DNA of 64,000 nucleotides, taken from NCBI GenBank assembly GCA_964247055.1, contig OZ176051.1, positions 8,246,001-8,310,000 on the forward strand, in the 5' to 3' direction. A model generated the notes under the pieces. That model saw only the letters and a list, made by a program, of their open reading frames with translations, was not told where the DNA came from and did no database searches. A program made the position numbers and the translations under genes. This DNA comes from Paragordius varius (taxonomy: Eukaryota > Nematomorpha). Of this stretch, positions 12,278-53,890 are shown one piece after another. Position 1 is the first letter of the stretch; every line of letters begins with the position of its first letter.

Positions 12278-14525
12278 TGAAATCGTATAAGGTATCAAAT
12301 CAAACATATCATTTTGACCAAAATAGTACAATTAATTTTATATACTAGGCAACAAATCAATTTCCAGCAAACCAATCTAGAGAATGACAATATCAATACA
12401 AATAACCTTACAAATAACCATAACATAATTATGGATCACTTTAATGGGAATAATAGTAATTACGCCCTGTTGGCATGTTTGGACAAGCTAATTGGTGATA
12501 TTGGAGAAAGATTAGTTTACGTTACGCATATATATGTGGATACAGAAATTAGAAACTACCTTCCTAGCTCGGGTGATTTGGCTTACCCGGCTAAATTGAA
12601 TACTATCAAGGTGTGTGTGGTGTTTTTTATACTAATTTTTTATTTTCATCTTTTTTTGGTTTTAAAATGGGCGTACTCAAAAAATTTATATAAATTATTA
12701 TATGTAAATAGTTTTAGTTTATAGTTTTTTAAAACCTATTTTATTAAATGAAAATATTGGCAAATCTATACGAATATTACATTAATTGATACTTAAAAAT
12801 TATATACATGTGGGTATTTATTTGAGTGATATCTGGTAAACATTTTTAGTCTAAATTAGTTTCCCAAATAGAAAATCTAAGGTAGGCGCGAAAATTTTGG
12901 AAAATTAAATGAAAAAATAAAATAGAAACAAATTGAATGTTAGTGAGATCTCAGTTCCAAATTATCACGATTGATCCTCGATATGGGAAAAATATTTTAA
13001 GAATCAATACAAAACTCTCATTCATTATTAATATAAAAAACATTTTTTCTTTGTTTTTTTGCCAAAAAGGGAAGGGGCGGGCACTATTTTTTAATTTGCT
13101 AATATTAATAAAATTATAGTGTTATTCTATATCTGTTTGATTGACATAGCACTCTTTATATGTTATTGTATGAATTATTATTTAATAAGCGCTTTAGCTC
13201 TAATATTATTTTTTAAGGTAATAATTAGATAATTATAATTAAGCGATTCTACTGTTCAGATTGAATTTGATTTTGTAATCTTTTTAAACTCACCCCAGTT
13301 TTCAATAGCAAAATTGATTTATTACTTTATTTAACTGCATTGTGTAAATTTTTTAAAAAATTAATGAAAATGATAACCTTTTCCTTTCCAATTTACTAAT
13401 ATTTTACTTTGACTCTTTTCCTTTTTTATTATTTTGTCGAATAACTGTTTTGCAAATCATCTTTTAATTATACCAAAAATTTATGATGGGCGCTATAAAA
13501 TTATTTTCCTTATAACAAATTATTTTTTTCTTGTTACCTCCTATTTTTTTATATCGATCAAAATACCTTATAATAATATCTTTTTTTATATCTTTATTAC
13601 ATAGAAAATATCCGATTCAGTATTTAATTCGCAATCAGAGTCAATGATGGACAACACAAAAGAAGGCTTAAAACACATTGAACTGGAGACTCATGATAAT
13701 TCAATGGAAGAAAACGATAATATATTTATTAGTGATTCGGAAAGCGTAACATCTACATTAACGAATGATTCTGCTTTCTCTTTACGTAAAAATTATTCAT
13801 TTTCTTTTTTAAGCAAAATATTTATTACAATTCATGTCATTTTATAATTTTGAATCATCAATATTATGGATTGTATAAATACTTTTAGTAAGATGGAAAG
13901 GTTTTATAATGGTTAAAGCATGGATTGAATAAAACCTTTTATATTAATTTGGTTGCGTTATCTTATAAAAAAATTTAGTTGCACTATTTTTATTTTATTT
14001 TACCCATACTATATCTTTATTATTTTTGGTTGCTTCTTTTTTTGTTAAAAATATCTACTGCTACTCAGTTGTGCTACACATTTAAATTTCCATTAAAATT
14101 AAATTAATTAAATTATATCAAATGTCTTATATTATAGAAAAAAGCAAAAATTTGAAACCTAGAAATTATCTATCTTCGCGTGCCTCAAGTATCATAACTT
14201 CCTACACTGGTATCTCATCCAGGAGTCGATATGCAAACAGTCCATACGAACTTTTTGGATTTTGGTATCCCACAGTCCGTCGTACCATACTTTGTTTGAC
14301 TAAATTGAATCGGTGTTTAGAGGTTTAAATTTGTATTTTATGAAACAAAACTAATTATATTATTTTATGCAAAGATATTAGTTAATAACAATGCTGCTTA
14401 TATAACATTTTATTATTCTTGTTGCCCGGGTGCGCTTTCACAAGTCTTGAATCAAGACATTATTCTTTCATAAGAATACGAAAAAAAGAGATTTTATTAT
14501 ATTAAATTATTATTAATTGTAAAAA

Positions 14526-14556
<31 letters not shown>

Positions 14557-17500
14557 GATCTTAGTCAACAAAAAATTCGTAGTCTGAGTTTTATAGCGGA
14601 AATTCCGTTTAAGTTTTATAGCGGAAATTCAAAATTTTAGGTGAATTCTTAAAATCATTTGCGTTTAAGTTAAAATTTTCTATTTATTTAAGTTAAAAAT
14701 GTTTACATTTTTAAATATGACATCTCATAAATTTTGAAATATTTTAGTTTAAATAAATATCTATTCATGTTTTGAAGTCATATTTGTTTTTTATAATCAA
14801 TCTTATGGCCTATTTCTAGATATTTGGTATAAAAAACAAGGTTTAATATTAAGATTAATGGATTTATTTAAGTTTATTAGGTTAGTTATTTTCATATGAT
14901 ATCAATGTATACTTTCATGATAAACTTGAGCATATACAATTATTAATATCGGGATAAAATACATTTTGAAAAATTATCATTAGCTACCATTGCCAAAAAT
15001 CACTAATTTTTTATCTCTGAGATGTTTGAATTTTTCGTTAATATTAAGTACATTGTGCCATTATTTTTAGATTAAATAAGAATTGCCTCTAATTAAAAAT
15101 TTATCTTTATTATACATGCTGCGCATGTATGTTTATAAATCATATTTGGGATAGCAAAATCAGAATTATCGAAATAATATGCGGGTAAAATACTATGAAA
15201 AAGTTCTACCTTTAGCCAAAAAAATATCGCATATTAATTAAAACACATTCTTCGATAAAATTAAATCAATGGACGAAGTCGAAAATTTTATTTCTAAATA
15301 GATAAAAATGATTTGCAAAATATTGATACATTTCTTACATTTTTTCAGTCAAAATAACACAACAATTAAGGCTAAAAACTCGCACTTTGATGCGCAAGAT
15401 TGAATAAACATATTACTTTTTAAGTATTTATTTAAGAACTAAAAATATTTATATATAAACTAATGTATACGAATTTTTTCGATAATTTTATACAATAAGC
15501 CAGATAAACATGTAATTTCTACAAAGCCTTCTATATAAATATATGAGTTTTTCTATATTCGATAGAGAAAAAGCCATTTATTTATTTAGGGATTTAGGCC
15601 CCCGACAACTGTGATTGAATGCCATATTTGATTTTCACTTTATAACATTTTTTTATACGCGATTATAGTAAAAATATATGATAGTTAGTTGAATTATACT
15701 CTTTTACCGTGTTATACCATGTTTTTTATTTAAATTTGGTGACAAGTACGAATTATACCTTCAATCCTTGTAGTCTTATGATGGTTTCGTTTGGGATTAT
15801 CTTGAGATACACATGTTAACAAACGAAATTTAGTTAAAGCGTGTGGCGACTCTATTATATATTTATTTTTTTAATTTTGGTAATATCAAAAAATTATCTA
15901 CGTTTTTTTTCCAAGTATTTTAACTGCATTTATCATTTCGATATTATCCTAAAGTTTTTAGCTATTAAATAATATATATGAATCATAAATTTTTATATTT
16001 GAACCCCATTTTTGCCGAGCAGTGTGGTATATGATAGTTAGTCATTTGTAACATTATTTAATCTAAAATCATTCAAAATAACCTAAATTAATATTAAAGA
16101 TTTATCTCATTTTGATTAAACTTTTTGTTTAAAATAGGTGTGTTATATTAATTTAAAGCTATTTGTTCGTAAAAATTTATTGCGACAGATCATAGCAATT
16201 GTTGTTTTCTCAAATATTTGCTTTTAATGAGTTGAAATTGCCAACCATATACTTTCAAATCAATGTGTTTTGAACTCTATTTTAGAATAAAAAATAGATT
16301 TAAATATTTGTTTCACTGACCAAAATTAATAAATATATTAAAATTGTCCAAAATCTAAAAAATGGTAATGATAATGTTAATTAAACTGCTCTATGGATAA
16401 TAGTAATAAATAGTTAGATTAGTTATGTAAAAATACATTTATAATTAATATATATCTCTGAAATTTACAATATTTTTGTTAAATTTGTTTATATTTATGG
16501 TGTGTAAAAAGGGTTCGCCGATTTGATAACGACATCAACATCTTCCTATCTATGAACATATTTTTCTTTATTAATAATTCCCGTATTATGTATAATTTAA
16601 TATTTGAGATTTTACTCTAAATTCTAAATATCCGATCATTTTTATTGTAGAAATCTGTTTTTCAAAGCATATCACAAGACGTTTTGGAAGCATGTTTGGA
16701 TAGTTTGAACAAAGCCAGTATTACCATTAAAGAAAATTCGGTAATCTTTATACTTATTATTTTTTTTCATTTCGAAAAATGATTTTTTAAAAAAAAACCA
16801 TTTTTTTGCGTATTTTCTCCATAACCTATATTTAATTACGATATTTTTACCAATTCCTAAATCACAGCCCAAATCAATAAGGTATATAAACAAGAATAAT
16901 TATACATTGAAAACTATGTGTTTTATATAACTGATCGCCTAAAGTTTTAACGTTTTGTTTGTTTAATTTAATTTTTACTATATACCCTATAATTTTCATT
17001 TTTATGTTGTTTTTAGACTGCAATCGACTCACACTTGTTTTTGATAAAGCATTTACTCATACTTCGAGAGCAGATATCACCATTCCAAACCAAATTTATG
17101 CACAAAGAAATTAGCGTTGAACTTCCAAATGTTAAAGGTTTACAAACGTTGCTATGCGTTAAATTAAATATCTGTTTGAAATAAAATTAAACAAATATTG
17201 TAAATTAAATTATTTTTGTATTGCAGAAGCCGCTTACAAAATGTTACATGAGAAAATGGGGTTGCTATCGTTTGGAAAAAATAATGCGTTCCTGGAATTC
17301 ATACTTAATGTAAGGGTCAAATTTAAAATTTTACTACTTTATATATATTCTATCTTTTGTTGCGTTTTGAGGCATGTTTATGGATTTAAAACTTGTTCTA
17401 TGATTTGAGTCCAATATCTTTTCGATTGGGCGCAGGGATATGTAAATAAAGAATTTTTTTAACAGATGATTCTCTACTAGATCTGTATATGTGGCCGCCA

Positions 17501-18688
17501 AAGTAAGGAAGTCTATTTGTTCTGATAAAAGCTATTATTGTTTCTAGTTGATATATGGTGGTATTTATCTTCATATGTTTTAGCATTCTGTTTTTCGTTT
17601 TTTTAATCTCGATTTTAATGAGTAATGACATAATTTTCACTGGCATATGTATAAAAGGGTAGGGCAGACACCCTCTTTATATATAATAATTTTATTTTTT
17701 TACGGTTATGTCTTTATTTGTTAATACATCTGATTTTACAGAGCTCCCCACAAGTCCATGAAAAGCACATTGATTCCAAAAAGGTTGTAGATGACGTGTT
17801 ACGGACCATGTGTCAAGAATTCATAAGACTTGGAACACGTTATATGGTTGGATCTCTGCAAGATTTTTTAGCTTCCAAAGTAATTTGGATAAAAATAGAA
17901 AAATATTATTGTGCATTTTTTTATGTCCTAAATAATTTGTCATTCTTTTTAGGCTAAATTAATGCTGGATCAAAATGCACGATCGGACTTACATAATCTT
18001 AATCCTACCAATGAATTAGAAAAGAATGATGTATTAACAATAAACTCGCATTCCAATAATTTTCAATCTCAAAGCAATGACGTTTCAACGGAAACCCTTT
18101 TACCCATTGCCGTTGATTTAGCAAAAAATGTGGCTTCATTCTATAGAACATTAAAGGACACAACCAAATTTTTGAAGAAAAGTTTAAATCTATACCTTGC
18201 AAATCCTGACACCGAATATATTTTGTTTAAACCCCTAAAAGTATATGTAACTCATTATATGTTTAATATCATTTTCATTTGCAGAAAAAATTACTCTTAA
18301 TCGCGGGGATTTAATTATAGCAATTGCTAAAAACAAATTATTTTATTGTTATCTTTATAAATAAGGTATTTTCATGACCTTAGCATTGCTGCCTAATCCC
18401 AAATTTTATTTAGCCTAATACATTATTTATATTAAAATTTACATCCTTATGTATTAGATCAATGCACAATCTGCATTTAACGATTTGAGAGATTTCGTTG
18501 ATCATTACTATAAAAATGACGAAGATTCCGCTATAATAAATTGTCCGACTCAGGAACAGGTAAATTTGTTTTTGGTGAATAAATTTATTTTATCACAGTT
18601 TTTATTATACATCTCCAGCGTTTATAAGTTAATAAGTTCCTGTTGGTTATTATGTATTTTTCCGTTTTTTAAATCAGTTAGTTTTTGA
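6172..18688 (+). CDS. COG3: Conserved oligomeric Golgi complex subunit 3 (COG3/Sec34)
   Basis: COG3 is a lobe-A subunit of the COG tether, which captures vesicles for retrograde traffic within the Golgi. Coding exons as read: 6172-6588, 6615-6689, 7834-7932, 8196-8411, 9477-9683, 9970-10085, 10180-10306, 10612-10706, 10770-10964, 12349-12610, 13605-13785, 14138-14322, 16651-16740, 17017-17137, 17227-17309, 17742-17879, 17953-18240, 18458-18688. All phases join without a stop, giving about 1041 residues (human about 828). Matches to the family include LAEKVACW near the N-terminus, [15 protein letters not shown] residues in exon 4, [15 protein letters not shown] and GDLAYPAKL in exon 10, [15 protein letters not shown] in exon 12, [12 protein letters not shown] in exon 14 and [13 protein letters not shown] in exon 17. 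The start fits the human N-terminus. Extra length is Asn/Ser-rich insertions in exons 10, 11 and 17. The last exon is uncertain: homology ends near 18590 and a hydrophobic tail follows unless a 24- or 39-nt intron is removed. Intron 1 is only 26 nt. Confidence 0.95.
6589..6614 (+). other. 26-nt spliceosomal intron (COG3 intron 1)
   Basis: The donor GTACAC and acceptor TTCATTAG bound 26 nt. Unspliced, the frame hits TGA within six codons. Removing the 26 nt joins KKEK to [10 protein letters not shown], which continues the coiled-coil seen in human COG3 with a gap of exactly seven residues (one heptad). Confidence 0.85.
6690..7833 (+). other. COG3 intron 2 (1.14 kb)
   Basis: AT-rich intron between exons at 6689 and 7834. 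I see no transposon, RNA gene or second coding region in it. Confidence 0.6.
8412..9476 (+). other. COG3 intron 4 (1.07 kb)
   Basis: AT-rich intron with a GTAAAA donor and CTTTAG acceptor. Nothing else was recognised in it. Confidence 0.6.
10973..11272. mobile_element. Family-E TIR element with 21-bp subterminal repeats, copy 1
   Basis: It lies nine bases past the end of COG3 exon 9. The left end is built from tandem ~21-bp units of the type AAATTCACCCTTGAACAATTC. The right end carries the complement (GAATTGTTCGAGGGTAAATT) and stops at ACTGTAAATGGTATATAT, running straight into a long TA tract. The centre has AATAATAAAATATGCCATAAAG and CATATTAATAATGAGG, shared with the copies at 29239, 42305 and 43672. 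It has no open frame and is non-autonomous. Confidence 0.85.
11270..11319. repeat. (TA)n microsatellite
   Basis: About 25 TA units directly abut the right end of the family-E element, as also happens at 29500 and near 19303. Confidence 0.95.
11405..11630. mobile_element. Family-A TIR element (MITE), copy 1
   Basis: The inverted ends carry GCATTTTAAAGGTTGCTTAT, CACACTATAG and TAGTGTATGGAAAAACAA, with complements at the right end in reverse order. The element fills a ~226-bp stretch of COG3 intron 9. TA precedes the left end and follows the right. Other copies are at 28890, 43128, 45262 and 57951. The ends (CAGTATGCAT in better copies) suggest a Tc1/mariner-type source. Confidence 0.9.
12247..12273. 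repeat. (TA)n microsatellite
   Basis: A pure TA run in COG3 intron 9, about 75 bp upstream of exon 10. Confidence 0.9.
12611..13604 (+). other. COG3 intron 10 (0.99 kb)
   Basis: AT-rich intron with donor GTGTGT and acceptor ACATAG. No element was recognised in it. Confidence 0.6.
14323..16650 (+). other. COG3 intron 12 (2.3 kb)
   Basis: The longest COG3 intron. It contains a TA microsatellite at about 14528-14554 and two tandem copies of a ~22-bp motif ending TTTTATAGCGGAAATTC at about 14586-14632. The rest is AT-rich with no coding region or transposon that I can support. Confidence 0.6.
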
Positions 18689-18821
18689 GATATGTAAAAA
18701 TTGAAATCCTCTTTGAACGATAAAAATCCATAGTATAATATTATATATACCATAAATGTTATTATATTTTTATCAAAAATGGGTTTTCCTTCATTCGTGG
18801 TCATTTATAGATGGTTTAAAT

Positions 18822-19292
18822 GTACCATTTGCACTTCAATGTCCTTTAACACTTTAAGTTGGTCCTTTACCATTTCAAGTTGGTCCTTGAACACTTCAAG
18901 TTGGTCTTTGAACACTTCATGTTGGTCCTTAAAATTTTTTTGATTTAACCATAATTTTTTTTAATTTTTATTTTATTATTTATAAACCCAATTTCTTTAT
19001 TTATTATATATTTATTTAAATAATAAAAATTTTCTTCAAAAACCTTTTTTTGTTTCATAGTAATTTTTTAATTTAACAAAATATTTTTAATTACATGTTA
19101 AAATCTCATAAATATCTAAAATAATTGTAAGAAGTTAATAAAGATATACGGTTTCTCAATGATTAAAAGTTGATAAAATAGGTTTAAAACGAAATATATG
19201 ATTGATATACGATTTAATTGATAAAAGTAAAAAGCAAAACAAAAATGACAAGGGACCTTGAAATGTTCAAGTACCAACTTGAAGTGTTTAAT
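18822..19292. mobile_element. Element with 21-bp tandem subterminal repeats, family-E-like architecture
   Basis: The left end holds about five tandem ~21-bp units of the type CACTTCAAGTTGGTCCTTGA (18822-18938). The right end (19251-19292) carries the complement, AGGGACCTTGAAATGTTCAA and ACCAACTTGAAGTG. As in family E, an AT-rich core separates the two ends and a long TA tract follows within ~12 bp. The 21-bp unit itself differs from that of family E. It lies ~130 bp past the putative COG3 stop, so it may be inside the 3' UTR or just beyond it. Confidence 0.75.
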
Positions 19293-19302
19293 ATTATATA
19301 CA

Positions 19303-19346
19303 ATATATATATATATATATATATATTGTATATATATATATATATA
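19303..19346. repeat. (TA)n microsatellite, interrupted
   Basis: A TA run broken once by TTGTA, next to the right end of the preceding TIR element. Confidence 0.9.
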
Positions 19347-19863
19347 AATTTAGCTTACAATGTTATTTGCTGGACAAATTGATATCACTTAATTTTTATT
19401 CAATTTTATCTCCAAAGTATTTGTTAATGGGTTTTCATACAGGGCAATATATAGAAAATTTACTGTATACTGCGCATACACCTCACAACTCATATGTGAT
19501 TATTATTTATTATATTAATTTAATACTTAAAAATAAATTGGGATATAAACATAAATAAACACATCTTAACATGGCAACGAATTGGCAAATTATATACATA
19601 TTTAATTTTAGATCCTTCTTTTTAAGACCGTATTGATTTACATATTAAATTATTTTTTGTTGTAAATAAGGCGACAATCATAGCTAATATTAATTACAAT
19701 CTGTACCGCACGACATTGACCCAATAACCGAATATTGTTTTTACCTTAAAACGTGTTTTATTCGTTTTTATTTTATTATACATGATGACATTTTACACGT
19801 GCGTCTGATTTGAGGATTTTATATCTTTGAGTAGGTATACATTGCAGTTATGGAAAATGCTGG
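19347..19863. other. Intergenic AT-rich stretch
   Basis: Lies between the COG3 3' flank and the second repeat head. The 63-codon plus-strand frame here has no recognisable homology. Confidence 0.5.
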
Positions 19864-20240
19864 CTTTGTGATCTGTTTCCGGAAAACCGGTAGACCCATT
19901 CAAATCCAAATGTCGAAAAAAATATCATAGATGAATGCACCGACAATAGCTTTGCCCTTTTTTTGAATTCCCCCAGTTCGGGCCCACCCCGTGTAAAAAA
20001 CGGTTTTTTTGAAAACAGAAGTCCACAAAACCGTGTCTTTGACACAATTTTCCGGAGAACGTGTTGGATCATTCAATTTCAAATATGATTGTTTACTTAT
20101 TTTCGATTGCGCCGAACATATCGTCTCACTTTTTTAATTTAGGCCCTCTTTTTATCCGCTCCTCCCGTAAAACGTCATTTCAAAAAACAAAGTCCAAAAT
20201 ATTTTTTTGAATCTATTTAAAAGGCAAAAATTTTAGTCAA
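19864..20240. repeat. Head of the composite repeat, copy 2
   Basis: Matches 1498-1800 in order and composition: GTGATCTGTTTCCGGAAAAC, CCAGTTCGGGCCCACCCCGT, ATTTTCGATTGCGCCGAACA and TTTAGGCCCTCT. It ends with AAAGGCAAAAATTTTAGTCA, the core of the tandem array at 1800-3190, and then stops. So it carries the head plus only the first array bases. It holds about 75 bp more than copy 1 in the middle. Overlapping minus-strand open frames (60 and 74 codons) have no counterpart in copy 1 and are probably chance. Confidence 0.75.
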
Positions 20241-20799
20241 CCATGCCAAACCGGTCTAACACGAATGGCGAATCGCGTAGACAAGAAGACAGTGGTCTGT
20301 GAATTTTTTTAGAGTATTTAATTTTAAACAGGCCTGGAGCATTAAACGATCTCGAAGGACTTAAATGAATGTGTTGTATCTAACTGCTAAATAACATTAG
20401 ATTTTGCCTCAAAAAGTTTTTAAAAAAGCTTATTATGTTACACATTCTAACTTTTTCTTTTATAATGGTATCTTTTTGAAAATTTTTTAAGAGTTTGGTC
20501 TATTTGAATATTTTAGAATCAAGCTCATTATCTCTTATTCCTAATATATATACGTAAAAATTTAAAAGGTAATTCTCAACAGCCAATCTAAAAGATAACT
20601 ATTTTGCGTTTATTTTTATATTTATAATAAAATCTAAAAAATTTGGTCAATCTAAAGAATATAAAATTATTATTTCTTTTGTACGAAATGTATATATTTT
20701 TACCTATAATATGGTCAGGCATGTAATTTATCAGACCATATTGGATATTAACATCCATACAAACATCTGTTTAAACAGGGAATTTTAAAATAAATTTTT
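20241..20799. other. 5' flank of the SWEET gene
   Basis: No exon or repeat was recognised. The promoter and 5' UTR of the SWEET gene should lie here, but no specific element can be defended in sequence this AT-rich. Confidence 0.4.
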
Positions 20800-21904
20800 A
20801 TGCAAGAAATATTAGCATTATTTTGCACAATATTCACTTTGGGATTGTTTGTTTGCGGATTGTAATTTTATACTATATTATTAGCCCATCCTGTTACAAC
20901 ATAATAAAGAAAAAATCTGTTCAAGGCGCCCCGTTTGAAATATATTTGTTAACATTATTGACGTATCCATAATTTTTATTATAGAAATATTTCATCCATA
21001 TATTACGGCATTCTAATAAATGATAATCTCATATTACGCATTAATATCATTGGATTAACCATACAATCATTTTATATTTTAGTTTTTTTATACTATACAA
21101 AAGCCAAGGTATCTTAAAATGTAATTAACATAAATAGGTACCATGCTTAAGTCTATTGCTTAGCGTTATAATGTTTTTATTGCTACCAATATATGCGTAC
21201 CTTAATTTTTATGTCATGTTTGAAAGCGAAAGGATAATAAAAATGGGCTACATTGGAACCGTCATTGGTATTTGTGCCATGTTTGGTCCAGTAAAAGGAT
21301 TGGTAAAAATATGATTGATTTTTATCTATTTATTTAAAAAAATAAATCATTTTTCCACAAAATTAAATTTAGTTACATTGTATTAACTTTAAAACGGCGG
21401 AAAACATTTCACTTCCAATCATATATGGGGCTTTAGCTTGCGGACTGAGTTGGACTCTATATGGTCTTTACCTGGCAAACATTTTTATAATGGTAATCTA
21501 TTTTAATTTATCGTTTACTATAAAATTTATATTTTTAAAAATAAAAGTAGGCTTTATTTTATTATTAAAAGTGTATTCTTAAATCTTAATTTAATTTTAA
21601 CCCATCATGTGGCTTGTAAAATAAAAAAATTGGTAATAAACTTAATATGTATTTAACAAATATGGGTTATTTAAAAATTATAAACATAGTTTTTGAAAAA
21701 TGTTATACTTTTTTTACGTTTTTTGTTTATATAAAATTATTAATGTACGATAATATAATTACAATGTTTTTGCTACAACTATTTTTTTTATTTTAGCTAC
21801 CCAATGTGCTTGGAATATTCATAAACTTAATTTGCGTTTATTATGGCCTAAAATATAGTACATGCCCTAATGAAAAATCAACAAAAAAATCAAAAGCTAA
21901 TTAA
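20800..21904 (+). CDS. SWEET-type (SLC50 family) sugar transporter
   Basis: SWEETs are seven-helix uniporters that move mono- or disaccharides across plasma or Golgi membranes. Exons: 20800-20861, 20885-20962, 20985-21108, 21138-21302, 21373-21492, 21797-21904. They join in phase to a 218-residue protein, the normal SWEET length. The first triple-helix bundle reads CGFPSCYNIIKKKSVQGAPF, then NISSIYYGILIND and a helix ending KAK. Helix 4 is LLLSVIMFLLPIYAYLNF. The second bundle has KMGYIGTVIGICAMFGP, then NFKTAENISLPIIYG, the family SWTLYGL and LPNVLGIF motifs, and a lysine-rich tail ending SKAN. Three of its introns are 23, 22 and 29 nt; the other two are 70 and 304 nt. The first bundle lacks the usual tryptophan before the YG. 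No single exon is long enough to look like a gene alone. It converges with Groucho, its stop lying 625 bp from the Groucho stop. Which sugar it carries is not predictable. Confidence 0.93.
20862..20884 (+). other. 23-nt intron (SWEET intron 1)
   Basis: Starts GTAATTTT and ends TTATTAG. Removal joins TT to C (Phe) and continues the family sequence FPSCYNIIKKKS. Without splicing, TAA follows at once. Confidence 0.88.
20963..20984 (+). other. 22-nt intron (SWEET intron 2)
   Basis: Starts GTATCC and ends TTATTATAG. Removal joins LLTLL to TNISSIYYG, the junction expected between helices 2 and 3 of the first bundle. At 22 nt it is the shortest intron in the window. Confidence 0.88.
21109..21137 (+). 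other. 29-nt intron (SWEET intron 3)
   Basis: Starts GTATCTTAA and ends AAATAG; it contains in-frame stops. Splicing joins YYTKAK to VPCLSLLLS in phase 0 and leads into transmembrane helix 4. Confidence 0.85.
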
Positions 21905-22529
21905 TTGTGTGTTGATCGAAAATAACAAAGCCTCTCAAAAATGCATTTTATCGAATCTCATTTTTTTATGCAATGATTTTTGACAATGGATTTTTATACG
22001 TAACCATTTTTAACTAGTCAAAACAAAATAAATTGGCATTATATATGCGTATCCATTTATTATTACAATATATAGATATACGATAAAATAAGTAGAAGTA
22101 GAGTAAGAATTCTTTTGGTTGTATGATGTGGTTTTTACACATAATTTTATTTCAAAAAAGTAATATTGTAAATATAATTAATAATCCAATTATGTATTCA
22201 CAATGTTTTTTTTGTAAAGATGACAGGGATATAAACAGAACGATAATAGGGTTGTTGAGATTGTTGAACTAAAAATAATCACCATCGTAAATTTTAACAT
22301 AGATGCTTGTCTTTCAATTATGCGCCATAATATTTTTTGTCAAAATGTAAACATGTTAAAAAATATTTTTTCTTGGGGCCAAAAATGATATGTTTTTTTA
22401 TCATTCGTAATATTTTTTGATTCCTAAAATAGATTTTTGCATACATATTTGTGTGCGTGTGTCGTGTTTGATGTTGTCGTAGGTATAAAAAATTGTTTAT
22501 ACATTACAAACAAAATCATCATTAATGTT
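21905..22529. other. Convergent 3' intergenic region of SWEET and Groucho
   Basis: Holds both 3' UTRs. An AATAAA at 22028-22033, 124 bp past the SWEET stop, is the best plus-strand poly(A) signal. On the minus strand, TTTATT at about 22146-22151 is a possible Groucho signal, but such hexamers are common at this base composition. No other feature was seen. Confidence 0.5.

Positions 22530-53890
<31,361 letters not shown>

Noticed and set aside
18822-18938. Five ~21-bp direct repeats as a CRISPR-like array
   Set aside because: There are no spacers. The units are contiguous, inverted copies occur at the other end, and the genome is eukaryotic.
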